A model generated the notes under the pieces. It was not told the DNA's origin, did not search any database, and was given only the letters and a program-made list of their open reading frames with translations. From positions 124,001 to 188,000 of the forward strand of contig NZ_CP147841.1 in the NCBI RefSeq assembly GCF_037335815.1: a stretch of DNA of 64,000 nucleotides, given 5' to 3'. Positions 1 through 8,148 of this stretch are shown here, one piece after another. The DNA is from Salinirubellus litoreus (lineage in GTDB: Archaea; Halobacteriota; Halobacteria; Halobacteriales; Haloarculaceae). Made by a program: the position numbers and the translations under genes. The first letter of the stretch is position 1. Each line of letters begins with the position of its first letter.

Positions 1-960
1 CCGCTCCCGGGCTCGCCCCGCGACGCGGCGACGGTCGGCGGTGCCGCGGTGGCGGTGGGGCTGGCCGTCCTGTTCCGGGACGAGATCGCCGTGCTCCTCG
101 GGAGCCTGCGCCTCCCCCGACCGGGACGGCGGACGACCCCACCCCGGGGGGGACGATCACCGGTGACCCGCCGGGTGCCCGATCCCGAGGAGACCGACGA
201 GGACGAGCCGAACCGGCCGCCGACGGCGTCGGTACGCTACACCCCGGAAGAGCCGACGGTGGGACGACCGGTGCTGTTCGACGGCACGGGATCGGTCGAT
301 ACCGACGGCCGTGTCACGGCCTACCGGTGGTCGGGCGACGGCCCCGAACGTACCGGTTCGACCGTCGTCCACACGTTCGACGAGGACGGCGAGTACGAGG
401 TCACGCTCGTCGTCGAGGACGACGACGGCGCGACCGGCGAGCGGACCGTCACCGTCGAGGTCGGTTCACGGGACGGCGAGTTCGCGCTCCTCTCCGTCCA
501 CCCCGACTCGCCCGGCCGCGACCACGAGAGCCTCCACCTGGAGTACCTCACCTTCGGCAACGTCGGCGAGGGGCCGCTCGACGTCGGGGGGTGGACGGTC
601 CACGACGCCGCCGAGGAGGAGTCGCGGGTGCGCGAGGGCGAGCACACCTACGCGTTCGAGGGGACGCTCGGACTCGACCCCGAGGCGACGGTGACGCTCT
701 ACACGGGCACCGAACCGACGGACGCCCCGATCCCCGACACCGAGGGGGCGTACCACCGGTACTGGGGTCGGACCTGGCCGGTCTGGAACAACGAGGGCGA
801 CGTCGTCGTCGTCAAGGACGCCGACGCGAACCCCGTTCTCGCGGTACGCTACACGAGGAGCGGCGAGGGCTACGCGGTCGAACCGCTCGATCACGGGCGC
901 TTCGAGTACCTGTTCCCGGACGCCTCGACGAGAAGGGACGGCGACGAGGACCAGGAGTGA
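1..960 (+). CDS. PKD and lamin-tail domain surface protein (5' end outside window)
   Basis: The frame is open from the first base, so the true start lies upstream; an internal GTG at 49 is possible but would cut a hydrophobic segment. Visible order: a transmembrane stretch (around AVAVGLAVLF), a basic/proline-rich linker, a PKD-type beta-sandwich (motif YRWSGDG, then VTLVVEDDDG), and a C-terminal domain resembling the lamin-tail/LTD fold (ESLHLEYLTFGN, DVGGWTVHD, YWGRTWPVWNNEGD). PKD and LTD domains are common in extracellular archaeal proteins and mediate binding, so a membrane-anchored surface protein is likely. The acidic tail is typical of halophiles. Substrate unknown. Confidence 0.72.
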   Translation, partial: PLPGSPRDAATVGGAAVAVGLAVLFRDEIAVLLGSLRLPRPGRRTTPPRGGRSPVTRRVPDPEETDEDEPNRPPTASVRYTPEEPTVGRPVLFDGTGSVDTDGRVTAYRWSGDGPERTGSTVVHTFDEDGEYEVTLVVEDDDGATGERTVTVEVGSRDGEFALLSVHPDSPGRDHESLHLEYLTFGNVGEGPLDVGGWTVHDAAEEESRVREGEHTYAFEGTLGLDPEATVTLYTGTEPTDAPIPDTEGAYHRYWGRTWPVWNNEGDVVVVKDADANPVLAVRYTRSGEGYAVEPLDHGRFEYLFPDASTRRDGDEDQE

Positions 961-1035
961 GGGGCGTTCCGGAGGCCACGGACGAGGAGACGAGGGGCGC
1001 TCCGAGCCACCTCCCTGCCGCTCGGACGGCGGACC

Positions 1036-1260
1036 TCAGGCCAGCGCGTAGACGGTCGTGAACAGAACGGTCGTGGTGGCGAACCCCGCGAAGATCACCG
1101 GCAGTAGTCCCTCGGTCCCGCTCACGACCACGAACACGACGACGGCGAGGAGGAGGGCGACGATGGCCGTGATGAGGCCCTTCCTGAGCGGTTCGGGGAG
1201 CGCGACGCCGGACGTCGACCCGGCCGGCTCGCCCGACAGGGCCTGCTCGTCGTTGGCCAT
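1036..1260 (-). CDS. Small membrane protein, two predicted helices
   Basis: A 74-residue protein with a polar acidic N-terminus (about 25 residues) and two hydrophobic segments, roughly residues 28-47 and 51-72. No domain is recognised. It starts with ATG, and a short inverted repeat lies about 30-45 nt upstream at the expected promoter position. It runs tail to tail with the PKD/LTD gene, so the two are not an operon. The two-helix layout makes it more credible than a random frame, but no function can be given. Confidence 0.6.
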   Translation of the reverse strand: MANDEQALSGEPAGSTSGVALPEPLRKGLITAIVALLLAVVVFVVVSGTEGLLPVIFAGFATTTVLFTTVYALA

Positions 1261-1653
1261 GAGCGCACACGGTAGGGCGGGGTGAAAAGTATGCTCCTAC
1301 ATACTGTGTATTTTACGTATCCGTCGTCGAGGGCTGATCCGGACTCCCAGTAGTGGCACGCCTGTTCGTGGCGGTCGGGAGAGCGTGACCCGCCCGGGGG
1401 ACGGCGACCGGTGACCGAACGATCGACCGGGCAGGCGATCGGGTACACCGTATCGTGTGGCAATCGTGAGTACTGTCGCGTACAGAGAGAGTCCAGTCAC
1501 CTCGTCCGTCCGGTAGTTGGGCCAGTTCGTCTTCCCGAGCCCGCCCCGCCCGTCGTCGCGAGTGCGAGCAGAATTAGCGACGGAATCACACAGTCGGGTG
1601 TTACCCACGACGGTCGCCCCGGGTTCCAAACGACGACTACGTTCTCACTACCC
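1261..1653. other. Intergenic region with no convincing gene
   Basis: About 390 bp. Apart from the promoter-like palindrome at its left end nothing is supported. The open frames here are Arg/Pro/Ser-rich, lack domain-like character and conflict with each other, as expected of GC-rich shadow frames. It lies downstream of the HalOD1-domain gene. Confidence 0.5.
1288..1305. promoter_or_regulatory. Inverted repeat upstream of the small membrane gene
   Basis: The perfect 6-bp arms agtatg and catact are separated by 6 bp in an AT-rich patch, 28-45 bp before the ATG at 1260 on the minus strand. This overlaps the likely TATA region and could be an operator. It is a short palindrome and could be chance. 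Confidence 0.3.
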
Positions 1654-2007
1654 TCACGCGGATACGTGTGCGACTTCGACCCAGCCGTCGGTGTGAACGG
1701 TGACCTCACAGGACTCGATCAGGAGTACGAGCTTGCCGCCTTCCCGGGGGGTGCCATCAGCCGTCGGCTCGAATGCGCGTTCGAGAGCGTCGGGATCGAT
1801 GCTCCCCCGCAGTTCGGTCTCGATCCGCTGAAGGGGGGCGTCGGTGAGCTCTTCGACCGCGCTCGTGATCGGGAGATGGAGTTCCGTGTCGCCCGCCCAG
1901 TCGTGAAAGAAGACGATCACCTTCTCCTCCGTGCCGAGGTCTTCGATCCGTATGAACTCCGAGAAGGCCATTCGTTCGACCACTCGTATCGTACACTGCT
2001 CGCTCAC
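1654..2007 (-). CDS. HalOD1 output-domain protein
   Basis: A 117-residue protein with a GTG start; a later ATG (MAFSEF) is an alternative. The C-terminal two thirds match the HalOD1 pattern found only in haloarchaea: a helix with LPITSAVEELTDAPLQ, the motif IDPDALERAFEP, then a beta-hairpin ending in VTVHTDGWVEV. HalOD1 domains usually occur as stand-alone output modules or behind receiver domains; their partners are largely unknown. An AT-rich patch around 2037-2047 could hold the promoter. The neighbouring genes on the same strand are a zinc-ribbon protein and a Bat-type regulator, which fits a small signalling neighbourhood. Confidence 0.75.
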   Translation of the reverse strand: MSEQCTIRVVERMAFSEFIRIEDLGTEEKVIVFFHDWAGDTELHLPITSAVEELTDAPLQRIETELRGSIDPDALERAFEPTADGTPREGGKLVLLIESCEVTVHTDGWVEVAHVSA

Positions 2008-2201
2008 CGCTTCCTGGTTTTGCTTGCCTCTGCCAAGAAAGTAATTGGAGGAGGGCTGGTTCGAATGATCTCTCTAGTGATTGCCCTGTTCGAAGCGTCG
2101 CTGAGAGCGGCTATGCGGATTTTGTGCGACCGCCGACTCCTCGTAGCGACAGCGTGGTCACGGCCCGCTCGGTTGATACACTGGAAGTCGAAGGGGGGAT
2201 T

Positions 2202-2402
2202 TCACCCTACGTCGGTGACCTGGCCCGACTCGATATGCTTGAACGACATCCCCTCACAATCGGGGCAGGGAACGCGGCGCGGCTCGTAGACGCCAGCGTT
2301 CGATCTTGCGGGGACGAACTCCCCACAGGAGAGACACATCACCAGGTCCATCAGACAGTCACCGCCGTAGCGGGACCCAGCGTCGAGGACTCCACACCCC
2401 AT
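2202..2402 (-). CDS. Small zinc-ribbon protein
   Basis: A 66-residue frame with two CxxC knuckles (CLSCGE and CPDCEG) spaced as in a single zinc ribbon. Three ATG starts are possible (2402, 2351, 2339). The longest is shown because an AT-rich patch about 25-30 nt upstream could serve as TATA box for a leaderless transcript; the shortest would begin just before the first knuckle. Small zinc-finger proteins are frequent in haloarchaea and often act in regulation or as RNA/protein adaptors, but nothing here fixes the role. Confidence 0.6.
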   Translation of the reverse strand: MGCGVLDAGSRYGGDCLMDLVMCLSCGEFVPARSNAGVYEPRRVPCPDCEGMSFKHIESGQVTDVG

Positions 2403-2515
2403 ATCACACTACTCCTCGCTACAGAGAAAAATCGGCTCGGCATAGAGGCGAGAGTTACGGCCAGTATATAGGCTGTACACTTCCATAGGAAAGATTTTTA
2501 TCAGTAATCGAACAT

Positions 2516-3175
2516 TTACTCGGGACCGGAGGACGACGACCTGAGCGTCGAGTCGAAGAGCTTCCTGCTGCCGCGACGGATCCGTTCGGAGAGTGCCTGT
2601 CTGGTGATGCCGAGTTCGTCGGCGAGTTCGTCGAGAGTCGTCCCTCGCGGAACATCGAAGTATCCGCGTTCGGTGGCGAGAACGAGCGCCTTGCGCTGGG
2701 CCTCCGTGAGGTCGAACTGATGACCGTGTTCACCCGACTCGGTGAGCGTATACGTCCGCTCGACATCGACGTGGAGACCGCGGTCGATGAGGTAGTCGTG
2801 AAACGCGGAGAGTCTCTGGTGATCGGGAAACCGCAGGCGGAACGACCAGCGTCCATCCCCCCGGGCCTCGAGTATCACCGCGTCGGTCCGCGCGATCCCT
2901 TCGAGCAGGTCCGTCGGCGCTTCCTCCCACTCGATGCGGTAGAGCGCGCTGTCCTCGATCCTGTCCAGCACCTGCAGTTCCTTGACCGAAGGATGAGTCC
3001 GCACCATCTCCTCGAATGCCGCTTGATTCTGGCCCGTAGCCCAAATGAAGGGCATGACCTGGTTTCCCGTAGGAACGATGCGTTCGAGTTCGAGACGCAT
3101 GTCTGGTGGGCCCGATAACACCTCCCCGAGTTGGAACGCTCCCCCCTCGATGCTGAATTCGACGATAACGCTCAC
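2516..3175 (-). CDS. Bat-type HTH-10 transcriptional regulator
   Basis: About 219 residues from a GTG start (VSVIVEFSIEGG). The frame extends further upstream, but those residues are not conserved in character. The N-terminal part resembles the bacterio-opsin-activator 'GAF and HTH associated' domain. The C-terminal HTH-10 is clear: FDLTEAQRKALVLATERGYFDVPR, then TLDELADELGITRQALSERIRRG, i.e. the recognition helix. Family members are DNA-binding activators or repressors with unknown ligands, very numerous in haloarchaea. The first 150 residues probably sense a signal. Target genes cannot be deduced; HalOD1 and zinc-ribbon genes follow on the same strand. Confidence 0.85.
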   Translation of the reverse strand: MSVIVEFSIEGGAFQLGEVLSGPPDMRLELERIVPTGNQVMPFIWATGQNQAAFEEMVRTHPSVKELQVLDRIEDSALYRIEWEEAPTDLLEGIARTDAVILEARGDGRWSFRLRFPDHQRLSAFHDYLIDRGLHVDVERTYTLTESGEHGHQFDLTEAQRKALVLATERGYFDVPRGTTLDELADELGITRQALSERIRRGSRKLFDSTLRSSSSGPE

Positions 3176-3325
3176 GTATCGAATACCCGTAAGAATTTCC
3201 GCTTCATAGGGTGGTTGCCTGCACTCGCAAGCATCCCCTTCCCGATATTCGAGTGCACGATCCCCCGTGGAACATCCGGCGGACTGGGCCGCCACCTCGG
3301 GGCACCGATAGAGATGTTGTACCCC

Positions 3326-3374
3326 GTGTCGAATTATATATTTATAACGCTATCAAATAGCATAATATCGACAC
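3326..3374. repeat. AT-rich nested palindrome
   Basis: Outer arms gtgtcga (3326-3332) and tcgacac (3368-3374) enclose an AT-rich core with a second hairpin, gctat-caa-atagc. The 49-bp element stands out in GC-rich DNA and sits upstream of the Bat-type regulator. It could be an operator or promoter cluster, or the terminus of a lost mobile element. Confidence 0.4.
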
Positions 3375-3473
3375 GAATGTGGTCGGTGCTGTCGTGGTGA
3401 TGGCCGGTGGTCACATAGCGTCCTTCCGGTAGCCACGCTGGACGGTTGACCGTAGTCAGTCAGTACACCCAGA

Positions 3474-3873
3474 ATGTGGGGACTGTACGGACTCGGAGAA
3501 GGCGTCATTAATGCCGCACGTGACTCGATCGGAGGGACCGTCGTCGGGGCAACGGCAGTATGGATCGTCAGTGATCGGGAACCCATATCCTCGCTTATGG
3601 GTACGAGTACGTTATTCTACTGACACCTGTGGTGTACCTGTTCCAAGGTTACATCAAGGAGAGCACAGAGGAAGTAGACGACGAATCGTCCGACGGAGAC
3701 ATCAAAGAGACGGGGTGGCCCAGGACGTGCCTCGTGATGACCCCGATGGCTACCCCTGGGAGAAGACGACCGTGCTACCCCTGTCGCATCCCGTTGACGC
3801 CGATGTATCGGTCTCACGTCGATGTCCGAACGATGGAAACGCGGTCTCGGGACCCCATACCGGGGGCAAGTGA
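3474..3873 (+). pseudogene. Possible frameshifted small membrane protein
   Basis: A 49-codon frame starting ATG at 3474 has protein-like character (MWGLYGLGEGVINAARDS, then GGTVVGATAVWIVSDRE). Where it degenerates, a second frame continues with THILAYGYEYVILLTPVVYLF and an acidic stretch, and after about 3700 a third frame gives RDDPDGYPWEKTTVLPL. Read in series these look like one short membrane protein broken by two frameshifts. No start or Shine-Dalgarno sequence is strong and no family is recognised. The alternative is three chance frames in GC-rich DNA. Apart from this and the nested palindrome, nothing is seen between 3176 and 3975. Confidence 0.3.
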
Positions 3874-3975
3874 ACCCCTCCCCTGTGGGAGCGTTAGGGA
3901 CCTATCGGGCGGGGCGATCTCGACCGAGGGAGGTCAACGGGTGTGAACACACCGAGGGGTGTCCATACAGCGTCT

Positions 3976-4815
3976 TCAAGCGATCGTGAACAGCACGAGG
4001 TTGTGCGCGCCGGGACCGAGCCCCACGGCCGCGGTGAGTCCCACGAGCAGCGACCCCCAGCGCGGGTCCTCCTCCAGGTAGTCCGCGAGGACGACGAGCA
4101 CGACCGCCGCGAGCGCGGTCTTCACGAGGACGAACAGCCACCCGCCGCCGAGCCCGGGGGTGAGCGCCGCGCCGGCCTCGATGAGGAGCCGGGAGAGCGG
4201 CGTCTGCTCGCCGAATCCGAGCAGGTCGGTACCGACGGCCGTCGAGACGCCGTCGAGGACGTGCCCGAAGACGAGGACGAACCCGGCGGTGCCGGCGACC
4301 CGGGTGACCGGCCGAACGCGCCGGACCCCGGCCCACACGGCGAGGCCGAGGACGACCGCGACGACCAGCCCGAGTCCGGGGAGCAGCGGTCGCAGCCGCC
4401 CCGCGGAGAGGAAGGCGAGGCCGGCGACCGCGAGCGCGACCGCGATACCGGAGACGAGCAGGAGCGAGGGGACCGAGGGGAACGACCACGAATCCGTCTG
4501 GACCCCGCTCGCACGGAGCGCCGCCCACACGAGTCCCCCGAGGACGAACGTCGAGAGGTAGACGGCGGGTGAGCCGAACAGCGGTGCCACTGGCGCGGGA
4601 ACGCCGCCGACCTGGAACAGCGCGTAGCCAGCGCCCCCGGCGACCATCCACGGGGCGAACCCGGCGACGACCGCCGGGGTCACCTCGGGGTCGAGCCGGG
4701 AGAGGAGGCCCGCGACGCTCCCGACGGCCACCAGTAACCCGAGCAGGTAGGGTAACGGTGGGAGGGCGAACCCCGAGGGGAGCAACTGGAGGGCGACGAA
4801 CGGTACCCCGAACAT
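3976..4815 (-). CDS. DUF63 family integral membrane protein
   Basis: A 279-residue protein with about eight hydrophobic helices, matching the archaeal DUF63 family in length and layout. Characteristic elements include the loop FGHVLDGVSTAVGTDLLGFGEQTPLSR, whose central HVLDG/ST residues are typical, and the ending DPRWGSLLVGLTAAVGLGPGAHNL. DUF63 proteins are widespread in Euryarchaeota and their biochemical role is unknown. The start ATG (MFGVPFVALQLLPSG) lacks an obvious charged leader, consistent with a family that begins directly in or near a helix. The gene diverges from the next membrane gene on the plus strand. Confidence 0.85.
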   Translation of the reverse strand: MFGVPFVALQLLPSGFALPPLPYLLGLLVAVGSVAGLLSRLDPEVTPAVVAGFAPWMVAGGAGYALFQVGGVPAPVAPLFGSPAVYLSTFVLGGLVWAALRASGVQTDSWSFPSVPSLLLVSGIAVALAVAGLAFLSAGRLRPLLPGLGLVVAVVLGLAVWAGVRRVRPVTRVAGTAGFVLVFGHVLDGVSTAVGTDLLGFGEQTPLSRLLIEAGAALTPGLGGGWLFVLVKTALAAVVLVVLADYLEEDPRWGSLLVGLTAAVGLGPGAHNLVLFTIA

Positions 4816-4926
4816 ATCCCGACGGCGGTCCGGCCGGGCGAAAGCGTTCCGGTCCCGACCCGTCGAGCGCCTCCCGCATCGAGCGTATCCGGCCCGTTAT
4901 GCCGCTCGAACGCGTAGCACCGAACG

Positions 4927-5406
4927 ATGACGGAGAGCCCTCCCGACTACCGGCCGGGCGTCTGTAACATCGGCGGGCGCGAGCGACGACGCCGGTACCA
5001 GTACGCCGCCGTCTGCGGCCTCGCGGCGGTGGTGTACGCCGCCGTCGTCCTCGTGTGGTCGGGTCCGACCGCGCTGCTGCTCGGCCTGTTCGTCCCCTTC
5101 TCGCTCGGCGTCGAGTTCCTGCTGCAGGCCCGGCGGTCGTTCTGTGCGAGACTCGGCTTCCGCGGTCGGTTCGACCTCCGCGGCGGGGACGGGAGCGAGT
5201 CGGTCGCGGCCGACGGGAGCGGTCGCGCCGACGGGGACGTTCGGCCCGTCGCCCTCCCGGACGAGGTCTCCAGGGTGGGCCGCGTGACCGATCCGTCCGA
5301 TCGGGCGGCCGACCGGCGGTACGCCCTCGGACTGACGGCGCTCGGCGTGCTCGGCGGTGCCGTCGGGACGACGCTCGTCTACGCCGCCGCGGTCGCGTTC
5401 GGCTGA
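4927..5406 (+). CDS. Membrane protein of unknown function
   Basis: 159 residues. The N-terminus contains GVCNIGGRERRRR, a Cys-containing basic motif directly before the first helix pair (about residues 28-65). Then comes a polar acidic linker of about 55 residues and a C-terminal helix (about 135-158). The positive cluster before helix 1 predicts a cytoplasmic N-terminus. No named family is recognised. It diverges from the DUF63 gene with a 111-bp shared upstream region. Confidence 0.65.
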   Translation: MTESPPDYRPGVCNIGGRERRRRYQYAAVCGLAAVVYAAVVLVWSGPTALLLGLFVPFSLGVEFLLQARRSFCARLGFRGRFDLRGGDGSESVAADGSGRADGDVRPVALPDEVSRVGRVTDPSDRAADRRYALGLTALGVLGGAVGTTLVYAAAVAFG

Positions 5407-5440
5407 CCTCGGCCATCCGGCTCAGCCGCTCCACTCGTCC

Positions 5441-6037
5441 CTACTCGGTCCGGAGCGCGTACTGGAGGACGGCAAGCGCAGACCGGCCGTCCCGCAGTTC
5501 GCCCGCGACCGCCCGGTCACGGAGGTCGGTGAACGAGGCCGACCCGACGCGGATGGACTCGTTGTGATCGAGCGCCTGCTCGGCGGTCGGCTCACATCCC
5601 CGGGCGACGAAGTAGTGGAACGTCGAGTCGAGCAGGCCGTTCGCCGGCTCGTAGGTGCCGAGTTCCTCGAACGCGGCGGCCTCGTGGCCCGTCTCCTCGG
5701 CGAGTTCCCGCCGGGCCCCCTCGATGGGTGTCTCCTCGCCCTCGAGCCCCCCGGTGGGGAGCCCGAGGTTGACCCGGCCGACCGCCTGTCGCCACTCCTC
5801 GATCACCACGACGTCACCGTCCGGCGTGAAGGGCAACAGGACCACCGAGGGCGGCTCGGTGAGGTAGTGAAAGACCGTCTCGGTCCCGTCGGGGAGCGTG
5901 ACGTCGTCGCGGCGGACGTCGAACCCCGGACAGCTGTACTCGATCTCGCCCCCACGGGTCTCCCAGGCGAGCGGATCACCCGTCCCGTTTCCGTCCCCGC
6001 CGTCGATCCCGTCGCGGGCGTCTCCCTCCTCGGTCAT
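5441..6037 (-). CDS. Nudix hydrolase, ADP-ribose pyrophosphatase-like
   Basis: 198 residues. The Nudix box (G-x5-E-x7-REUxEExGU) is complete in GGLEGEETPIEGARRELAEE followed by TGH, so the metal-binding glutamates are present. Upstream are the strands VVLLPFTPDGDVVVIEEWR and QAVGRVNLGLPTGG, and downstream the insert YEPANGLLDSTFHYFVAR, both as in the ADP-ribose pyrophosphatase subgroup. Such enzymes cleave nucleoside diphosphate derivatives, typically ADP-ribose to AMP and ribose-5-phosphate. A Gly/Asp-rich N-terminal extension of about 25 residues is a halophile feature. The exact substrate is inferred only from subgroup resemblance. Confidence 0.85.
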   Translation of the reverse strand: MTEEGDARDGIDGGDGNGTGDPLAWETRGGEIEYSCPGFDVRRDDVTLPDGTETVFHYLTEPPSVVLLPFTPDGDVVVIEEWRQAVGRVNLGLPTGGLEGEETPIEGARRELAEETGHEAAAFEELGTYEPANGLLDSTFHYFVARGCEPTAEQALDHNESIRVGSASFTDLRDRAVAGELRDGRSALAVLQYALRTE

Positions 6038-6094
6038 GTCCCGAATGGGCCCGGACGAGACATGAACGCGGTGGTTCGGACCCCACGAGAACGG

Positions 6095-6808
6095 CTACCG
6101 ATCGTCTCCCGCCCGGGCGTCGGGTGTCGGGGGAGCGGCCCCACCCCCGCCGGCGACGATGGGGGCGTCGACCTCCTGCTGGAGCCGTTCGAGGTCGTCC
6201 GCGCTCTCGGCGACCCCCGTCGTCACCAGCATCCGGACCGCCCGGCGGACGGAGATGTCCGTCTCGTGGAGCGTCGACTCGGGAACGACGATGAGGTGGC
6301 CGACGGTCGGGTTCGGCGAGTGGGGAACGATGACCGTGCTCGTCGACTCGCCGGAGACGTCGTCGGCCACGTCGGGGCCGTCGCCGGTGACGAACCCGAG
6401 CGAGTAGACGCCGAGCCGCGGGTACTCGACGAGCACGACCCGCTGGAAGCGGGTGTCGCGCTCGGTGAGCGCGTCCGAGACCTGCCTGACGCCCGTGTAG
6501 ACGACGCTCACGAGGGGGACGAGCGAGACGAGGCGGTCGAAGGCGTCGACCGCACGCTCACCGCCGGAGCGCTGGGCGAGGAAGCCGAGCAGCGTCACCA
6601 CGACGACGATGATGAACACCGCGAGCACCTGTGCGAGCGGGTGGATGTTCGCCGTGAAGCTCGTGAGGCCCGCCTCCTCGACGATCGGATCCAGCACCCC
6701 CGAGAGCCGGGTGAACACGAACTGGAGGACGACCAGGGTCACTGCGAGCGGCGCGACGAGGATCAGCCCCGCGATGAAGCTGTTCCGAAACTCCGTCCGG
6801 ATGTCCAT
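6095..6808 (-). CDS. DUF502 family membrane protein
   Basis: 237 residues. Two N-terminal transmembrane segments (about 12-34 and 60-80; motif FRNSFIAGLILVAPLAVTL) are followed by a soluble domain with VVLVEYPRLGVYSLGFVTG and the loop VPHSPNPTVGHLIVVPES, which are hallmarks of DUF502. The family occurs in bacteria and haloarchaea as a membrane protein of unresolved function. The C-terminus is low-complexity Gly/Ala/Pro. It is 57 bp upstream of the Nudix gene on the same strand; the two could be co-transcribed. Confidence 0.88.
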   Translation of the reverse strand: MDIRTEFRNSFIAGLILVAPLAVTLVVLQFVFTRLSGVLDPIVEEAGLTSFTANIHPLAQVLAVFIIVVVVTLLGFLAQRSGGERAVDAFDRLVSLVPLVSVVYTGVRQVSDALTERDTRFQRVVLVEYPRLGVYSLGFVTGDGPDVADDVSGESTSTVIVPHSPNPTVGHLIVVPESTLHETDISVRRAVRMLVTTGVAESADDLERLQQEVDAPIVAGGGGAAPPTPDARAGDDR

Positions 6809-6972
6809 GCCGCCCGGTAGCGGCGAACGGGGATATACTGTCGGTCGGGGACGATCAGGTCATCGTCGTGGATCGGGCCGGCCGGCGCGTGGTGTCGTGA
6901 TCTCCTCCGGATCGTCCACACGGAGCCCGAACGGGAGCGATGAACCCGACGCTCGGAGGCCAGCCCCGGCTA

Positions 6973-7051
6973 TAGTAGCGTTTGGAAGTCTGTACGCACG
7001 GACGGGGGGACGTCCCCGTCCGGAGTGTGTCATCGGTTCCAAACGCTACTA
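6973..7051. repeat. 79-bp palindromic element (family 1)
   Basis: Perfect 15-bp terminal arms, tagtagcgtttggaa (6973-6987) and its reverse complement (7037-7051), enclose a second perfect 9-bp hairpin, cggacgggg (6999-7007) and ccccgtccg (7014-7022). The whole element can fold into a long cruciform or RNA hairpin. It lies in an intergenic gap between two minus-strand genes. The size matches the ~80-bp palindromes at 47.7 and 63.9 kb but the sequence differs, so it may be a separate MITE-like family. Confidence 0.75.
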
Positions 7052-7096
7052 CAGACACCCCGTATCCGTTCGCGAGTGACGGGTCCCGTCGACCGG

Positions 7097-7210
7097 TCAG
7101 GGCCCGACCACGAGCCCGAACGCGCACAGCACGACCACGAGGGCGTACAGGACCAGGAGCGTCGTCCGCTTCGGACACTCGACAGCCTTCCGCACCACTC
7201 GTCCCACCAT
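7097..7210 (-). CDS. Very small single-helix membrane protein
   Basis: A 37-residue frame from ATG at 7210: a basic N-terminus (MVGRVVRKAVECPKR) followed by one strongly hydrophobic helix ending at the C-terminus (LLVLYALVVVLCAFGLVV). The basic-then-hydrophobic pattern is what a real small membrane protein would show. The frame extends upstream but becomes Arg/Gly-rich and shadow-like. No family is recognised, and a chance frame is possible. Confidence 0.4.
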   Translation of the reverse strand: MVGRVVRKAVECPKRTTLLVLYALVVVLCAFGLVVGP

Positions 7211-7398
7211 CCCGTCCCGACCGACGGGACCCAGGAGCAAGTACGGGCGGTCGGTCTCGCTCACCGAGCCGACCGGAAGGGCGAAGTCCGGAACCGCTCG
7301 TCCGCGACGACCACCGGCCCGTACGGCCGGTCGTGACGACGCCACCGGTGGGAAGGCGAGGTCGAGAGATCACCCGCCGGGGAGTACGACCGACCGTA

Positions 7399-8148
7399 TC
7401 AGGGTTCGTCGTAGGTGATCCCGGTCGCCTCCGCGGTCACCTCGGCGACGTGCTCGTTGAACGCCTCGACGAACGCGGGGAACGTCCCCGCGAGCTCGCG
7501 GGTGTCGGGGACCGAGGGGGGGCCGTACTGCGAGAGGAGGTAGGTCCCGCCGTCGCCGCCGACGCGGAGGTACGAGGCGCGATCGCCCTCCCACTTCAGC
7601 TCCCAGCGGGTCCCCTCGACCCGCTCGGCGAAGGTTCCGTAGTCCGTTCCATCGAAACGGTGGAGTTCGCCGGCCATCGCGTCGGCCGTCTCGCGGATCG
7701 CCGAGAGCACCCGGTCGCGCTCGGCCGCCACCTCGGCGGTCGAGGCCACCTCGGGGAAGTCGGTCGGTACGTCGTCGAGGACGCCCGAGAGCGACTCGAC
7801 GTACTCGTCGAACGTCTCGACGAACGCCCCGTAGTCGGCCATCGCCGCCGCCAGCGCGTCCGGTTCGGGGTCCCGCTTGGTCGAGACCACGTACGTCTCG
7901 GTACCGTGTCCCTCGAACAGGAGGAACTCCAGCCCGCCGGCCTCGTACTTCACCGTCCAGGTGCCCGCGTCGGTCCGGAACGTCTCCCGGCCGTAGTCAC
8001 CACCGCCGAGGACGGCGAGTTCCCGGGCGATACGGCCCGCGTGATCGCGGACCGCCTCCAGTACCTCCTCGCGGCGCTCGGTCACCGCGTCGGCGTCGGC
8101 CACGTCGAACTCCAGACCCATCGTCCGAACGAGGTGGTCGACGGGCAT
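7399..8148 (-). CDS. Internally duplicated haloarchaeal protein of unknown function
   Basis: 249 residues from ATG (MPVDHLVRTMGLEF); residues encoded further upstream are shadow-like. The protein is a tandem repeat of one domain. Repeat 1 runs from RREEVLEAVRDHAGRIAREL through DYGRETFRTDAGTWTVKYE to YGAFVETFDEYVESL. Repeat 2 runs from ERDRVLSAIRETADAMAGEL through DYGTFAERVEGTRWELKWE to FPAFVEAFNEHVAEV. Each repeat has an N-terminal helix, a small beta-meander with W-x(2-3)-K-(Y/W)-E, and a C-terminal helix, reminiscent of profilin- or SRPBCC-like sheets. No enzyme motif or signal peptide is visible, so it is probably cytoplasmic. Confidence 0.75.
   Translation of the reverse strand: MPVDHLVRTMGLEFDVADADAVTERREEVLEAVRDHAGRIARELAVLGGGDYGRETFRTDAGTWTVKYEAGGLEFLLFEGHGTETYVVSTKRDPEPDALAAAMADYGAFVETFDEYVESLSGVLDDVPTDFPEVASTAEVAAERDRVLSAIRETADAMAGELHRFDGTDYGTFAERVEGTRWELKWEGDRASYLRVGGDGGTYLLSQYGPPSVPDTRELAGTFPAFVEAFNEHVAEVTAEATGITYDEP

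Noticed and set aside
1411..2289. 292-codon plus-strand frame
   Set aside because: It runs antisense to the HalOD1-domain gene and the zinc-ribbon gene, has no domain character, and its composition follows the complement of the real genes.
3902..5434. 510-codon minus-strand frame
   Set aside because: It is an Arg/Pro-rich shadow over the DUF63 gene and its divergent neighbour; the DUF63 frame has the membrane pattern and matches a known family.
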